From positions 2,418,001-2,482,000 of the forward strand of contig NZ_CP029487.1 of the NCBI RefSeq assembly GCF_002441855.2: a stretch of 64,000 nt of DNA, written 5' to 3'. Source of the stretch: Eubacterium maltosivorans (lineage in GTDB: Bacteria; Bacillota; Clostridia; Eubacteriales; Eubacteriaceae). How positions within the stretch are numbered: position 1 is the first letter of the stretch; each line of letters begins with the position of its first letter. The translations under genes and the position numbers were made by a program. This document shows positions 23,178 through 34,800 of this stretch, one piece after another. The notes under the pieces were generated by a model, which did not search any database, had not been told where the DNA came from, and was given only the letters and a program-made list of their open reading frames with translations.

Positions 23178-23381
23178 TCAGTTATCCTCATACACATCGG
23201 TTATTTCCAGAACCATTTCCGGAAAACGATCCTCCACCGCGCCGCTGTACTCATAAAACAAATCCTCTGCCTCCTCCAGGCTTCGGGCAGAAAAGCCCAC
23301 ACTCACCCGGCACTCGGCCTCTACCCTGTAATCCCTCCGGCGGTTGATAATACCGGGGCCTTTTCCGTATCGATTCATCAT
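23178..23381 (-). CDS. Small protein of unknown function in a mobile-element context
   Basis: A 67-residue protein (RDYRVEAECRVSVGFSARSL, then EEAEDLFYEYSGAVEDRF). Two beta strands and a helix are likely. Its ATG (23381 or 23378) overlaps the stop of the gene before it, and it ends 11 bp before the sigma-like gene starts, so the set is one operon. No family recognised. Confidence 0.5.
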   Translation of the reverse strand: MMNRYGKGPGIINRRRDYRVEAECRVSVGFSARSLEEAEDLFYEYSGAVEDRFPEMVLEITDVYEDN

Positions 23382-24040
23382 TTTTTATCCTTTCCGGCGG
23401 CAAAAAACGCCTGTTGCTCCCGATCCCTTTTTTGCTGCTCCAGCTGTTTTCTTTCCCGCGCCGCCCACATGGCGTTAAAGCGTGCCACCTCGTCCCATGG
23501 GTACAGCGACGCAATGGCGGCTTTTTCGGCCCCGGTGAGCTCCGGCAGCAGATTGAAGCCGTTGGAAACAGACGCCGCCTCAGGAACAGAACCATATAGA
23601 ATACCTGTTTTATTATTTATACTATTTATGAACGGTGCGGCTGGGGTCGCTTCACGCGTGACACCCTGCGTCCACACCAGGCGCTTGTGCCCGGTGTCCA
23701 TCACGCTTACCTCCACCTCGCAAAGCCCGGTATCAAAGGGCTTTATCCGGTAATTACCGGCGTGCTGGCTCACGTGGGGTGTATAGTCAATGCGACCGTG
23801 ACGAATGAGGTGCTTGCGCTGGGCGTTTACCTGAAACCGGTCGGAGAGCCCCAGAAAACGGCTGACATCACCGTTTGTCACTTTAAAATGCACAGGCCAG
23901 TACCATCTGCCGTCCTCACCCTGGACAGCGGCCTTATTGTTAAAAAACATAAGCAAGTGCCAGTAGGCCTGAAGCATCGGGCTCATCTCCCTTGTCTCCA
24001 GCCATCTGTAAAAAGCCAGCAGCTCGGTCAGGTAATTCAC
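23378..24040 (-). CDS. Replication-initiator-like protein of a mobile element
   Basis: A 220-residue protein read from GTG 24040, which overlaps the previous stop (GTGA). It begins VNYLTELLAFYRWLETREMS and has LQAYWHLLMFFNNKAAV and VTNGDVSRFLGLSDRF, a winged-helix arrangement known from phage and plasmid replication proteins with GRIDYTP and GNYRIKPF phrases. The tail is basic and helical (ERKQLEQQKRDREQQ). Replication or DNA binding is inferred from resemblance; no catalytic motif. Confidence 0.6.
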   Translation of the reverse strand: MNYLTELLAFYRWLETREMSPMLQAYWHLLMFFNNKAAVQGEDGRWYWPVHFKVTNGDVSRFLGLSDRFQVNAQRKHLIRHGRIDYTPHVSQHAGNYRIKPFDTGLCEVEVSVMDTGHKRLVWTQGVTREATPAAPFINSINNKTGILYGSVPEAASVSNGFNLLPELTGAEKAAIASLYPWDEVARFNAMWAARERKQLEQQKRDREQQAFFAAGKDKK

Positions 24041-24468
24041 CACGCACCGCCTTTTCTGCCTTTTGGCGGCAGCTTGATATCTGCCGGGCACACCGCATCG
24101 TCCAAAACGCCGGACAGGCAGCTCAGGCACCTGGCACGCTTGCAGGCGTCTGCCTCCATTTTTCTTTTCAGATCCTCCTGTGTCTTTTTACCATAAATCT
24201 GCAGCGACGCCTCATACTGCTCCAGCAGCGCGGCGATACGCCTTTTCATGGTTTCAAGGTTTTTCGCCTGCTCATAAACGCCCATTGCCTGAAAAGCCCT
24301 GAGCCCATCGTCCATTTTAATGGCGCTCTGATTTTTACAGCAGCCCTCGCAAAAGGCCTGGTAAAAAGTGATGGGCACCTCCTGTCCCATCTCCAGGGCG
24401 CATTGAACACACCCCAGCTGGTTATTTATTGCCAGCTGGCCGAGCAGGTCTCTTTTGGTTTCTTTCAT
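24037..24468 (-). CDS. Cys-rich protein of unknown function
   Basis: A 143-residue protein with Cys pairs in LGCVQCALEM, AFCEGCCKNQ and CKRARCLSCLSG, compatible with one or two zinc sites, and a central coiled-coil (LETMKRRIAALLEQYEASLQ). Its last codons overlap the replication-like gene. It likely belongs to the same accessory element; no function recognised. Confidence 0.5.
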   Translation of the reverse strand: MKETKRDLLGQLAINNQLGCVQCALEMGQEVPITFYQAFCEGCCKNQSAIKMDDGLRAFQAMGVYEQAKNLETMKRRIAALLEQYEASLQIYGKKTQEDLKRKMEADACKRARCLSCLSGVLDDAVCPADIKLPPKGRKGGAW

Positions 24469-24593
24469 CTTGTAATCCTCCTGTAAAATAAAATAATTTT
24501 ATTTCAGCAGGCTGTGTTTGTTTTTACGCCTGCTGATGGTTCTATCTTACAGGCTTTTATGGTTTTAACGGACGCACGAACGTCGTTTTATTA

Positions 24594-25136
24594 TTAAAAA
24601 TCAAAAATTATTTTTATTTTCTGCCGCCATCGGTACACGGTGCTCATCTCCCCGTAAAAAGGCATGGTAAGCCAGGGGCGGTTCCATTTTTGTTTTAAGG
24701 GCTTTTCGTTTTGTTCATCGTTTGCAAATAAATGCAAAAGGGTTCGGCCAATGGTAAACAGGGTGCTGCGCATCCAGCGCGCCGCAAAAACGGGCAGCAC
24801 ACGCTGGTTTTTGGCGCAGCGCTCACATACTCTCGTACACACCCAGATAATATAAAGCCGGCCGCTGGCGTCCTCTACGGCTTTGGCATAACCGTTGACA
24901 ACGCGCAGGCCGTTTTTCTTCATTTTTAAGCCCATGGTTTTCTTTTTAAGGACACCGCCGCAGTGGCGGCAGGTGTGTGTCTCGTGTCCATGATAAATCA
25001 GCTCTGCCTCTGGGGCACGCCCGTCTCTGGTTTGGTAGCCGGTATCCACTGCCTCAAAAAGCTCGGGATGTCTTTTTAAATAGGTTTCCAGATCTGTATC
25101 CAGCTCATGGATTTTCATATACTTTGCCAGTACCAT
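24594..25136 (-). CDS. Zinc-ribbon protein of unknown function, mobile-element type
   Basis: A 180-residue protein from ATG 25136 behind AAAAGGAG. It has a helical start (HELDTDLETYLKRHPELFEA), a Cys4 zinc site (CRHCGG ... CTRVCERC), and a basic end with WLTMPFYGEMSTVYRWRQKI, which resembles a helix-turn-helix. The look is that of a transposase zinc-binding or regulator protein. It is separated from the next gene left by about 125 bp with an AT-rich hairpin near 24,484-24,500. Confidence 0.45.
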   Translation of the reverse strand: MVLAKYMKIHELDTDLETYLKRHPELFEAVDTGYQTRDGRAPEAELIYHGHETHTCRHCGGVLKKKTMGLKMKKNGLRVVNGYAKAVEDASGRLYIIWVCTRVCERCAKNQRVLPVFAARWMRSTLFTIGRTLLHLFANDEQNEKPLKQKWNRPWLTMPFYGEMSTVYRWRQKIKIIFDF

Positions 25137-25168
25137 TTTTTTCTCCTTTTTTTAGGTTCTTTAAGCAA

Positions 25169-25218
25169 AAAACACCGAAGGCCACATACGCGTGTGCGTA
25201 TGTGGCCTTCGGTGTTTT
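25169..25218. terminator. Bidirectional terminator with a perfect 23-bp stem
   Basis: Arms 25169-25191 and 25196-25218 are fully complementary around a 4-nt loop, with A runs on the left and T runs on the right. It ends leftward transcription of the HD gene and separates the surface island from the accessory element. Confidence 0.85.
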
Positions 25219-25269
25219 GATGGGTGACAGCCGTTGTCCCATTTTATGGTAATTACTTTATTCGATATT

Positions 25270-25836
25270 TTATAATTCCAGCGCGCCGTGGCGTTCATAA
25301 AAACGCCGTAACGCCTCGATAACCTCCGGATCATACCGGCCTCCGCTCTGCGGCTCCAGACTGGTTAAAATCTGGCTGGGCCTCAGCCCGTCCAGCGCCA
25401 GATTGTCCCAGGCGTCTGCCACAGCACATACCCGGCCTGCCAGCGGGATATCACCACCGCTGACCGATTCAAACCGGCACGCGCCATAATAGCAGTGATG
25501 ATAGTGGCAGACATCTGCGGCGATGCTCGTAAAGATCGCTGCCTGGCCGCTTATTTGGGAAAAAAGCCGATGCAGGCGTTTAAAAAACATCTCACCCGCC
25601 TCTGCGTGTGCTGCCCCATATTCACCGGGTTTTTTTCCCAGATCATGATAATTAAGGGGAGACAGGTCTCCCCATGTCCAAAGGTCTAACAAATCAGACC
25701 GGCCCATTTCTTTTAGTAAAGTCTCCATACGCTGACCTGTCCGCAGGCTATGAGCCCGGATTTCCGGGTCCATAGCCTCTACGGCAGTTTCAAGGGCCTG
25801 GCGCAGCCCGAGATAAGCCTGGTTATTTTGCTCCAT
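25270..25836 (-). CDS. HD-domain protein, degenerate HD-GYP phosphodiesterase
   Basis: A 188-residue HD-superfamily protein. The HD pair is in NYHDLGKKPGEYG, followed by AADVCHYHHCYYGACRF and GGDIPLAGRVCAVADAWDNLALD, which matches the order of HD-GYP domains, but the HHExxxGxGYP signature is reduced to HHCYYGACRF. The remaining His and Asp residues could still bind metal. HD-GYP enzymes hydrolyse c-di-GMP; here activity is uncertain. It follows the giant surface gene by 50 bp on the same strand without a clear terminator, so the two may be co-transcribed. Confidence 0.7.
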   Translation of the reverse strand: MEQNNQAYLGLRQALETAVEAMDPEIRAHSLRTGQRMETLLKEMGRSDLLDLWTWGDLSPLNYHDLGKKPGEYGAAHAEAGEMFFKRLHRLFSQISGQAAIFTSIAADVCHYHHCYYGACRFESVSGGDIPLAGRVCAVADAWDNLALDGLRPSQILTSLEPQSGGRYDPEVIEALRRFYERHGALEL

Positions 25837-25886
25837 TTCATTTCCTTTTCAGCCGCTCCTGCCAATCACTCGACAAGGCAGCGCTG

Positions 25887-28800
25887 TTATTTTTGCCTGT
25901 TTTTACGGCGCCAAGCCAAGCTTAGCAGCAGCGTTGCCAAAACCGCGATCAAGCATCCGGCTAATCCCATCAGCTGGACTGTCGTAAAATACAGCCCTGT
26001 CACAGGGTTCACCACATTGAATGAATTATCGCTGGCAATGGTAAACCGTACACTTTCAGTCGCACTCAGCTCACTGACATTTCCGGCATGATCCCAAACC
26101 TTAAAGGAAATATCATAGGCGCGCGCGTCCTTAACGGTTATGTCATTCTGTCCATTTTGATTCCAGAGCTGCGGCGCTGTCCAGGTTTTTCCACCGTCAA
26201 GGGTGTAGGACCATTCCTTCAGGCCGCTGGTGTCAATGCCTTCTATGCTGTCATCGGCCCAGACCGTTAAGGTCTGCGGTTCCAGAATCTCCCCATTCTG
26301 GGGCGCCCCGGTTATTTTTAACCCCTTAGGCGCTGTCTGGTCGATCTTGATAATATCCTCTCTCTGTGTCTGATTTCCAGCATGATCGGTGATGCTGTGC
26401 TGCAATTGATGAATCCCATCGTCGCCCAGCTCTCCGGTCACACGGTATTCAGGAATAAGGCTTTTCAAAAACAGGGCTTCCTGAAGGATAACGGGTTCGC
26501 CTTTATCAATGGTCTGCTCAATGCTGTTAATGCCCGCCTCCGGACAGCTTACAAGAAGCTCATAGGAAACCGGTTGATTATACCACTGTCCAAGGGCGGC
26601 CTCGCCGTTGATCCAAAGATCCGGTATCTCGATTTTGTCGGTAATGACCCACCTGCCGCTTTCTTTACCAATGGACAGCGTCTTAGAGCGATTGCCCGCG
26701 ATGTCCTTTGCATAGCAGCTGAGCGAAGCGTTTGTATCCATGGGGATCTCAAAGCTTGCCCTGTCGTCCTTTACGGATATTTCCCTGGTCTGGCCGTCAA
26801 GGCTGTAGTACAGCGTTTCGCAGCCGCTGGTCGTATCCGTTACCGGTACGGTCACCTGCACTGCTTCGTTAAAGAAATTGCCAAAGCTTAGCCAGTGGAT
26901 GAGCTTTTCAAGCGGATTATTGCCGCTGTCCTTAAAGCTTACCTCGCCGATTTCCGGCATTTCCGTGTCAATATATAATACTCTCTCAATATAGTTTTGA
27001 TCACCTTCTTTTGCTTCATTTCCGGCAGCGTCCTTTGCGTAAACACGAAGGATGTTTTCGCCTTCCCTGAGCATTTCTCTCAGCTCTGCTTCACTGTCAA
27101 ACACCACCGGCTCATCGTTGAGGACACAGGTGTGGGTTACCGGCGCCTTTTCGGCCGGCTCCATTTCTGGAACCAGGCGCACGCTCGGTTTTCCCTCTTT
27201 ATGCCAGCGCACAGTCTCGTGGGTGTTTCCATTGGCTTCATCCATATAGACGGCGGCAAAGGCCGGCGCTTCATTGTCCTTTTTAATGGATTCGTAAGGA
27301 CTTTCGGTCTGGTTACCCGCCACATCCGTCACACGAATGCCGATAAGGTTCCCAACCACCTGGCGGTCCACACTTTGACAGTAGACGCCGTCCTCCTTAA
27401 TTTCGAGGATATTTTCATCGCCCCATGCTCTGGGGTCGGTCCAGGTCTGGCCGCCGTCCAGGGTATATTCCCAGGTGGCAATATCACTTACACCCACAGC
27501 CATGTTGGCTTTGAGGCTGACGGTGTCTCCACCGCGCCAGCGATCCGCATCTACCGGCTCGCCGGTGGTTTCGCTAATATAGGCTGTAAGCTCCTTACCA
27601 TTATCCAGCTTAAAGCTGTACTCCCGGTTTTCGCTGTTGCCCGCGTTGTCGGTGGCAGCTACCTTTATGGTGTTTACACCATCCTCGGTCACTTTCACCT
27701 CAACGGTTTCTTTGTCCTTTCGTCCATTTTCAGACGGCATCACCGTCTGTTCGGGTTCATTATTCAGCTGCCAGGTAATGGCAGCCAGGCCGCTGTCTGC
27801 ATCCTCAACAGGAATATTGACAGTGACCTCCTTGCCGTACCATCCCGCAGCGTTGGCCGGTATATCGGTGACGCTGTCACCAATGACTGGCCCGCTGTTT
27901 TCCACGGTCCATTGGGCAGTGTTTCCCTCACCCGTGACCGGCAGTGTGCTGGACACATTACCCGCCACATCCTTGGCCGAAACCTGAAGGGTCTGATCCT
28001 TGGCCGCGTTTACCGGAATGGTAAATACCGCTTTTCCATCATTTACAACGACTTCTGTTGTCGTATCTCCAACGCTGAAGCTAACGGAATGGTTCCCGCT
28101 CAGCGCGTCTGTGACTGGCACCGTTACACGGATGCTGTCATTAAAGAAGTTGCCAAAGCTGAGCCAGTGAATGGCTGCCTTGATCCAGTTGTCCGCGCCC
28201 TTTTTCTGTTCAAACAGAATCTTCTGTTCTTCTATCACAGGAGCGGTCAGATCTTTTTTGACCACAGCCGCCTTGTCCAGCACCGACACATTGCCGGCTT
28301 TGTCCCAGACTTTGAAGATCACGTTATAAATACCGTCATCGGTGATGGTGATATTGTTCTCACCCGTTTCGTCCCAGGGAATGTTGTCAGCCTGCCAGGT
28401 GTTTCCATTGTCAAGGCTGTAGTTCCATTCCTTAAGGCCAAGGCTGATGACACCATCTGCCGGGTCGGTGGCGTGCACCTTTAATACACGGTCTGCCTTG
28501 CGGCAGTCCCAGGCGCTGTCCACCGGGCTGGTGCCGTCTGTCTCGGTAATACCCAGATCCACAGGGGCTTGGGTATCGGTGACGTGCAGGCTCTTGGCAT
28601 CGCTGTTTGCGCCGATATTGCCCGCCAGGTCGGTCACCCTTACCACAATGGCGTCAGTGTCCATAAATCCCTTGCCGGCAATGACACGGCTCAGGCTTTG
28701 GGGCTGATCGGTAATGGGGTATGCCTCGCTCCAGCTAGTGCCGCCGTCCAGGCTGTACTGCCAGTCGCGCAGCGGCGAGGTCTGTATTTTATCCGGATCG

Positions 28801-31800
28801 TCCGGGTTTTCGTTTTGGGTGTCAGGGCTAACCGTCAGCGTAACTTCTTTGTCTGTTTTCCCGTCTGTGCCCACCTCACCGTCGCTGGTTGTCAGTTTAA
28901 ACTCGGGTTTGTCCGGCGGGGTGGCGTCGTTTTGGTAAATCCATTCGGCCTCGGCGCTGTTGTCCCAGGCGTCATAGGCTTTTACCTTAAAGCTGAGATT
29001 TTTTCCTTCGCCTGTAATATTGTCTAAGAGCCGTTGTTCCTCAGTTTTTCCGCTGTTGTCCGGCTGGGTATAGTCGAGTATCGCTACCGAGTTATCCGGA
29101 TAAGTGACCTCCAGCTTTGTCAGGCTGTTGTCCGCCGGATAGGTTTTGACCACATTGCCGGCATCGTCTTTAATATCCTCAGGCTTAGTGCCACCCTCAA
29201 TGTTGATGTCTGCCAGAGCAGACAGAGCTGCCCCGTGGTACCAGTCCTGCTCGGTGGTTTCCTGCGGGGTGAGCCCCACAGTAATTTTGGTAAGGTCAAT
29301 GGTGTCCGGAATCTCAACCACATTTTTCGCTGTCATGTCTGCGCTGTTGCCAGCCTTGTCATAGAGCTTTGTAATTGTTAGTTTGTCGCCAGGGGCCAGA
29401 TCACCGATATCGATGCTCGCTTCGCCCGTCTGGCTGCAGGACGCGTTTTGGACTGAAGATTCCACACCGCTCCGGGTGAGGGTATAGTCCACGCTTCCGC
29501 CGCCGCTCAGGCTGTCAAACACATAAACATTTGCCTTTAAAAGGCCGTTGTCCATCGCAGCATTAACATTGCTCTTATCCGCCAGCGGCGGGGTTTTATC
29601 CACCAGCACCTGCGCTTCGCACAGGTTCGCTTCGTCCTTCAGACCGCTGTCCTTCTGCTGTCCCCAGGTCTTAATGGTATAAGACCCTTCCTCTGTAAAG
29701 TCTGCCAGCGCAATCTGCTGCGCAGTGCCTTGCGGCGCTTCGCTGCCTGTGCGGCCAGCATCCTCCGTGTTGTCCTTCAGGGTACGATACTGGTACTCGG
29801 TGGCTGCCTGTACGCCCGCATCGCTGCAGGCTGGCAGGCTGATGATCGCGGTCTGATCCTGGTTGCTCCAGGTACCGCTCATGATTTGTCCATTTTTATC
29901 TTTCACCTCGATGCTGGCCGGATCCGGCATTTTCCGGCTGATCACAATCCGCCGCGGCGCAGTCTCATTGGAGACATTGCCCGCGTTGGTCACCAGACGG
30001 AATCGGTATTCGGCATTGGTTTCTGTGGTAAGCTTATGTGTTTTGTCCAGGGCGTCACTGACCGAGGACCAGGTTTTTCCGTTATCGGCGCTGACCTGTA
30101 AATCCTCGACGCCGGAGACCGGCTCGTCATAGCTGAGCTGAGCCTGGACGTCGTAGCTGGTAGCGCCGCTGTAGGCCGTACTGCCTGAGTCCACCAGGCT
30201 GAAGCTTACGCCCAGGTCTGGGGCTTTGGTTTCCAGCTTAAAGGGCTTTTCGATTGTCTGGGTATTGCCCGCCTGGTCGGTGGCCGCAATGGTAACTGTC
30301 TGGGCATTTCCGCTCGCTGTCAGTGTTCCCTTATATTGCCGGGTAGCTTTGCTGTCTGTCTCGTCGATGTTTTCATCGGCAATCACGGTTTCTGTACCAT
30401 TTTGGTTCGCGGTCACCTTAACACTTTGCAGGCCCGCGTCCTTATCGGACACTTCCACTGTATAGGGCAGCTCCCCTTTATACCAGCCCTGGGCGTTGGG
30501 GGTTGCGGTGGTGCTCACTTTTGCTTCAGGCTTTTCAACCTCCAGCAGAATGTTATCCACTGTAACCGGAGCGCTCTCACGGCCTGCCAGGTCGGTGGCT
30601 ATGAGCTTAAGACTGGTATTTAATGGTGTTCCCTGTTTGGGTGACAGCCGGAAGCTGACGCTGCCGTTGCCGTCCGCGGTCAGGGTTTTTTTGGTGGTTT
30701 CATCGTTACCCAGCTGATAGGTGATCTGGTTGACACCAGACCCCACATCGGCAGCTTTGGCGGTGACCTCCACCGTGTCGTTATACAAAATTTTAGTTAA
30801 CAGCCCGCCGTCACTTACACGGCTGACTGTAATATCACTTCCTTCCAGCGTTGGATTGGCGGTATCAATTTTAATGGTTTCTTTTTTCGTCAGGTCCGAC
30901 AGATTATCCGCCGCGTCCCTGCTTCTGGTCATGAAATCAAAGCTGCCATCTCCTGTAAAGGTAATTTTATCGCCCTGCTGCCAGGTTTGGGTGGCGGTGT
31001 CCGCCGCACGGCTGCGCAGCCAGGACTTTTGATTAGCCGTCTGAGCCTGTGGCGCAGCGAGCTGATACTCGGTCTGCACCTTGCTTCGCAGCTCGTCGTC
31101 GATGTCTAAGCCTGTGGTACTTTGGCCCGCGTCTTTAGCAGCCTCGGTAATGATGATCTCTGGACTGGTGACATACCAGCCGTTGTCGCCGTCCGGGGTT
31201 TCCAGACTCCGGGACAGCTGCGGTGCCTTTGGCTTTTCGCCGTCGATATAGGCGGTTGCAGCCACGAAGGCCGATTCGTTGCCAGTGCCAGAGACTGCCT
31301 TAAAGGTGTATGCCTGGCCGGCGCCCGGCGTTGTCTGACGGATGGCCAGACTGGCCCCGGTCAGCTTGCGCCAGGGATCAGTATCGCTTGCGCGGTAATA
31401 ATAATCCACACCGGAGGGTGGCATTGTGCCTTGAATACTTGGTGTAAATTCAACCTTTTTGCTCCAATTTCTATCTCCAACTAGGTCCGACTTGACCTGA
31501 ATGGTGATGGGCGCAGTGGTGTCATCTTTCCAGACCTCGAAGGTGGCTTCGTCCCCTTCGATGCCCGCGTTGTTGACGGCGCGCACCCGCACAAGGGTTT
31601 TGCCGTTTTGGGTAACGTCGTATTTTACATTGTTCCATAAATAGTCAAGATTACCATTAATGCGGTGGCTCTCTGTAAAATCGACCCATGTTTTACTTGT
31701 TGTGTCATAATACTGGTATTTGGCAAAACCCGATTTGGTATCCTCCCCGCCGCTTACCTGCAGCGAGAAGCTTTCCTTCTGCCACTGGCGTTCCTTCTTA

Positions 31801-34800
31801 TTACCCGCGTCGCGAATGGAAACGCTGGGCTTTTGGCTGTCGGCGCAGATGCGCTGGGTGAGCATTGCTGTCTGGTTCGCGTTGTTTGTAACCTCGACGG
31901 TGATTGTTCCCTTAAAGTTTTCAATCTCCACTGGTCCCGTATAACGGGTCAGGGTACCGTATTGCAGCTTGGTTCCCTCATCTGGCTCGAGCTTAAACTT
32001 CAGGCTGTCCTTTTTAATGCCGACCAGATCATCGGTGGCGGTGATGGTCGCTGTGACCGCACCTTTATAAACCGGTGTCTTGTCGCTTAGCTCCGTAACC
32101 TTTTGTTTATCATAGCCGATGGTGATGGTGGGCACGTTGTCGCTTTTGGTATAATTAAAAACCTGCCGGTTGACTGCCGACGCATTGCCGGCCGCATCCT
32201 CGGTATAGGCTTCCAGAATCCAGGTGCCGCTTTCGGTGATGTTGGTATCATTGATATTGGCTATTGTCCCGGTGGCTTTCGTATAATCCGGAACCACTGT
32301 CGCGTCGTTTTTGTAGACACGGTATTTTAGGGTTCTTGGGCTATAGTCACCTGTGTCACTGGTGAGGTCGGTAATTTTGAGGGTGTTTCGCTCATTGTCC
32401 TGATACCATTGGCTGCTGGTAGCAGCCTCCAGTGTGGTATCAACGCCGTCCTTTGTAAAGGATATTTTTGGTATATCCGGAGCTTTCTGGTCCAGGGCGA
32501 TATTATAGACATCGCTCACCTTCTCTAATTTTGATTTGCTTTCCCCCTTAAACTGGTAGGTGGTCACGCCATCGGTATTGACGGTGACTGTCTGGTGGGT
32601 GGTGCTTTGGCCACTGGTATCTTTACATACCTCGTAACTGCCTGTCCCTTTTTTCTGGTACAGGGTGCTGCCGTTGGTAGCAGCCTCCAGGGTCACCGGC
32701 TGGTTAGTCCATGCCGGCTGGGCATCGGCCCCTTCACTGCATGTTCCACTGACGCCGACCGAAATGGTGGGCGCTGTTTTCTGGATATTGACGTTTACCA
32801 CGCTCTGGGCGCTCTCGTGCCCGGCATTGGTAACCACCTTAAAGCAGACGCTCCAGCTGCCGTCATTGCTGCCGTTCTCTAATGCTTCTATGGTTACGCT
32901 TGTGCCGTTATAGTCCTTCCAGTCTTGCTTTAGCTCACCGTCCTTGTAAAGGGCATACTGTATGCCGTTCCCGTTGTAGCCGGAGAGCGGCGTAATTGTA
33001 TCCTTAGTTTTGGCGGTGATGGTCACACTATCGGCTGTCCAGCTGCCGTTATAGATCACGGCGCCGGCCTTTGCTTCTGTTTCAGGCGCATTTGGCACCA
33101 TGGTGTCCACGATAAATTTTTTTTCTGTTGTGCTCGCTGTGTTCCCCGCGTTGTCGGTGGCTGTAAAGTTGAACTCGTATTTCCCGTCCTTCATTGCCAG
33201 AGGGCCTGTGTAGTCTTTGGCTGTAGTATCGCTTGATTTCAGCTTATATTGCTGGCTTTTCAGGCCGCTGGCGAAATTATCAGTTTTACCGTCCATAAGG
33301 CCAGACACTTCTGGGTCTTTGGCATCGACGGTAAGGGTTGGCTGGGCGCCGTAAATGGCGTAGCCATTATTAGTCGTTACTGGCGTTCCCGTCAATACCG
33401 GCTCTTCTACCTTGGGCTTTTCTGTGTCAATTTTAATGTTGACGGCCGTGGTTTCGGAGGCGGTTTTACTATCGGTTCTATTTGTAATGGCTGCCCGGAA
33501 GATAAAATTCTGGCTGGTCGTGTTTTTAAAGGTAAGGGTCTGGTTGCTGCCGCTGCCCGAAACACTGAAATAGCTGTTTGTAGCTACATCTGCCCAGTTT
33601 TTGCCATTGTCGATGGAATACTGATACTTCTGGAAATCACCTGCCAAGAGATCGCCCTTTTCATTTCTGTCAACATATTCCAGTGTTACCGTAAGTGCAT
33701 CCTTAGACCAGTCTCCATTATAATCAAGGCTGCCTTTTTTCGCGGTGGCCTTGACCCTTGGCAGGGTGGAGTTGATCCTGAAACCGTCGGTGCTGAGCTC
33801 GGTGGTGTTGCCAGCCTTGTCGGTGGCGGTGGCGCGCACATAACCCTGGAAATCGGGTGTGATGCTGAAGGTTACCTTGTCCTTGCCGCTGACACGCTTG
33901 GTTTCCACAGGCGTTGATGTGTCCCCCGCCGGGTCGGTATTTTTGTCTGTTGTCGCGTACACCTTATACTCAATACTGTCCATACCGCTGACATCGTCGC
34001 TGGCTTCCAGCACCACGTCGGTGGTTTTGTCAAAAAGCAGCCCAAAGGTGAGTGTATTGAGCAGGGTGGTGAATACATTGTTTTCTACCGTGGCGGTAAA
34101 GGGCGCTGGGCCGTGGGTATCCACCATGATGGTGTTTTTGACGGTGCCGGAGGTGTTTTGGTTTTGAGCATTGATATCGGTGGCTTCATCCTTCACCCAG
34201 GTTTCCAGCGTATAGACGCCGTCGGCCGTGATTTTGGGATTGGCGGATGAATTATAGTTGGTGCCCACAAAGCTGTTGGCTGTGGTGGCACAGGTGTTGA
34301 TGGTGCCGCCGTTTTCATGACTGCCCACAAAGCCGGCTGCATCCGCCTTAGGGGTAATGCCGGTGGGATCTGCGTAACAGCTGACAATGCTGCCGCCGTC
34401 ATTTAGACCCACTGCGCCGCCCTTAGCGCCTGTGCCGCCCTCAACAGCGCCCGAGGTTTTGGAATCACTGATGCTGCCACGGTTTGTGCCTGCCAGGCCG
34501 CCGGCCGTCCCACCACTTACGACCTTGCCCGTGTTAATGGCGTTGCGCAGGCTGGTGTCCCCGTCCAAAACGCCCACGATGCCGCCGGTATTTTCAGTAG
34601 CATCGACTATTCCGGTATTTTCGCAGCTGCTCAGGCTGCCCTTGCCTGTCAGGCAACCCACGATACCGCCCACATCGTAGGTGCCGGCCGTGTTTATGTT
34701 CATGCTGCTCTGGCAGTCGGCCAGAGACTTTTGGCTGTAGATACCCACAATGCCGCCGGCGCTGCTAAAACTGCCGCCGCTGCTGATAGTTATAGACCCG

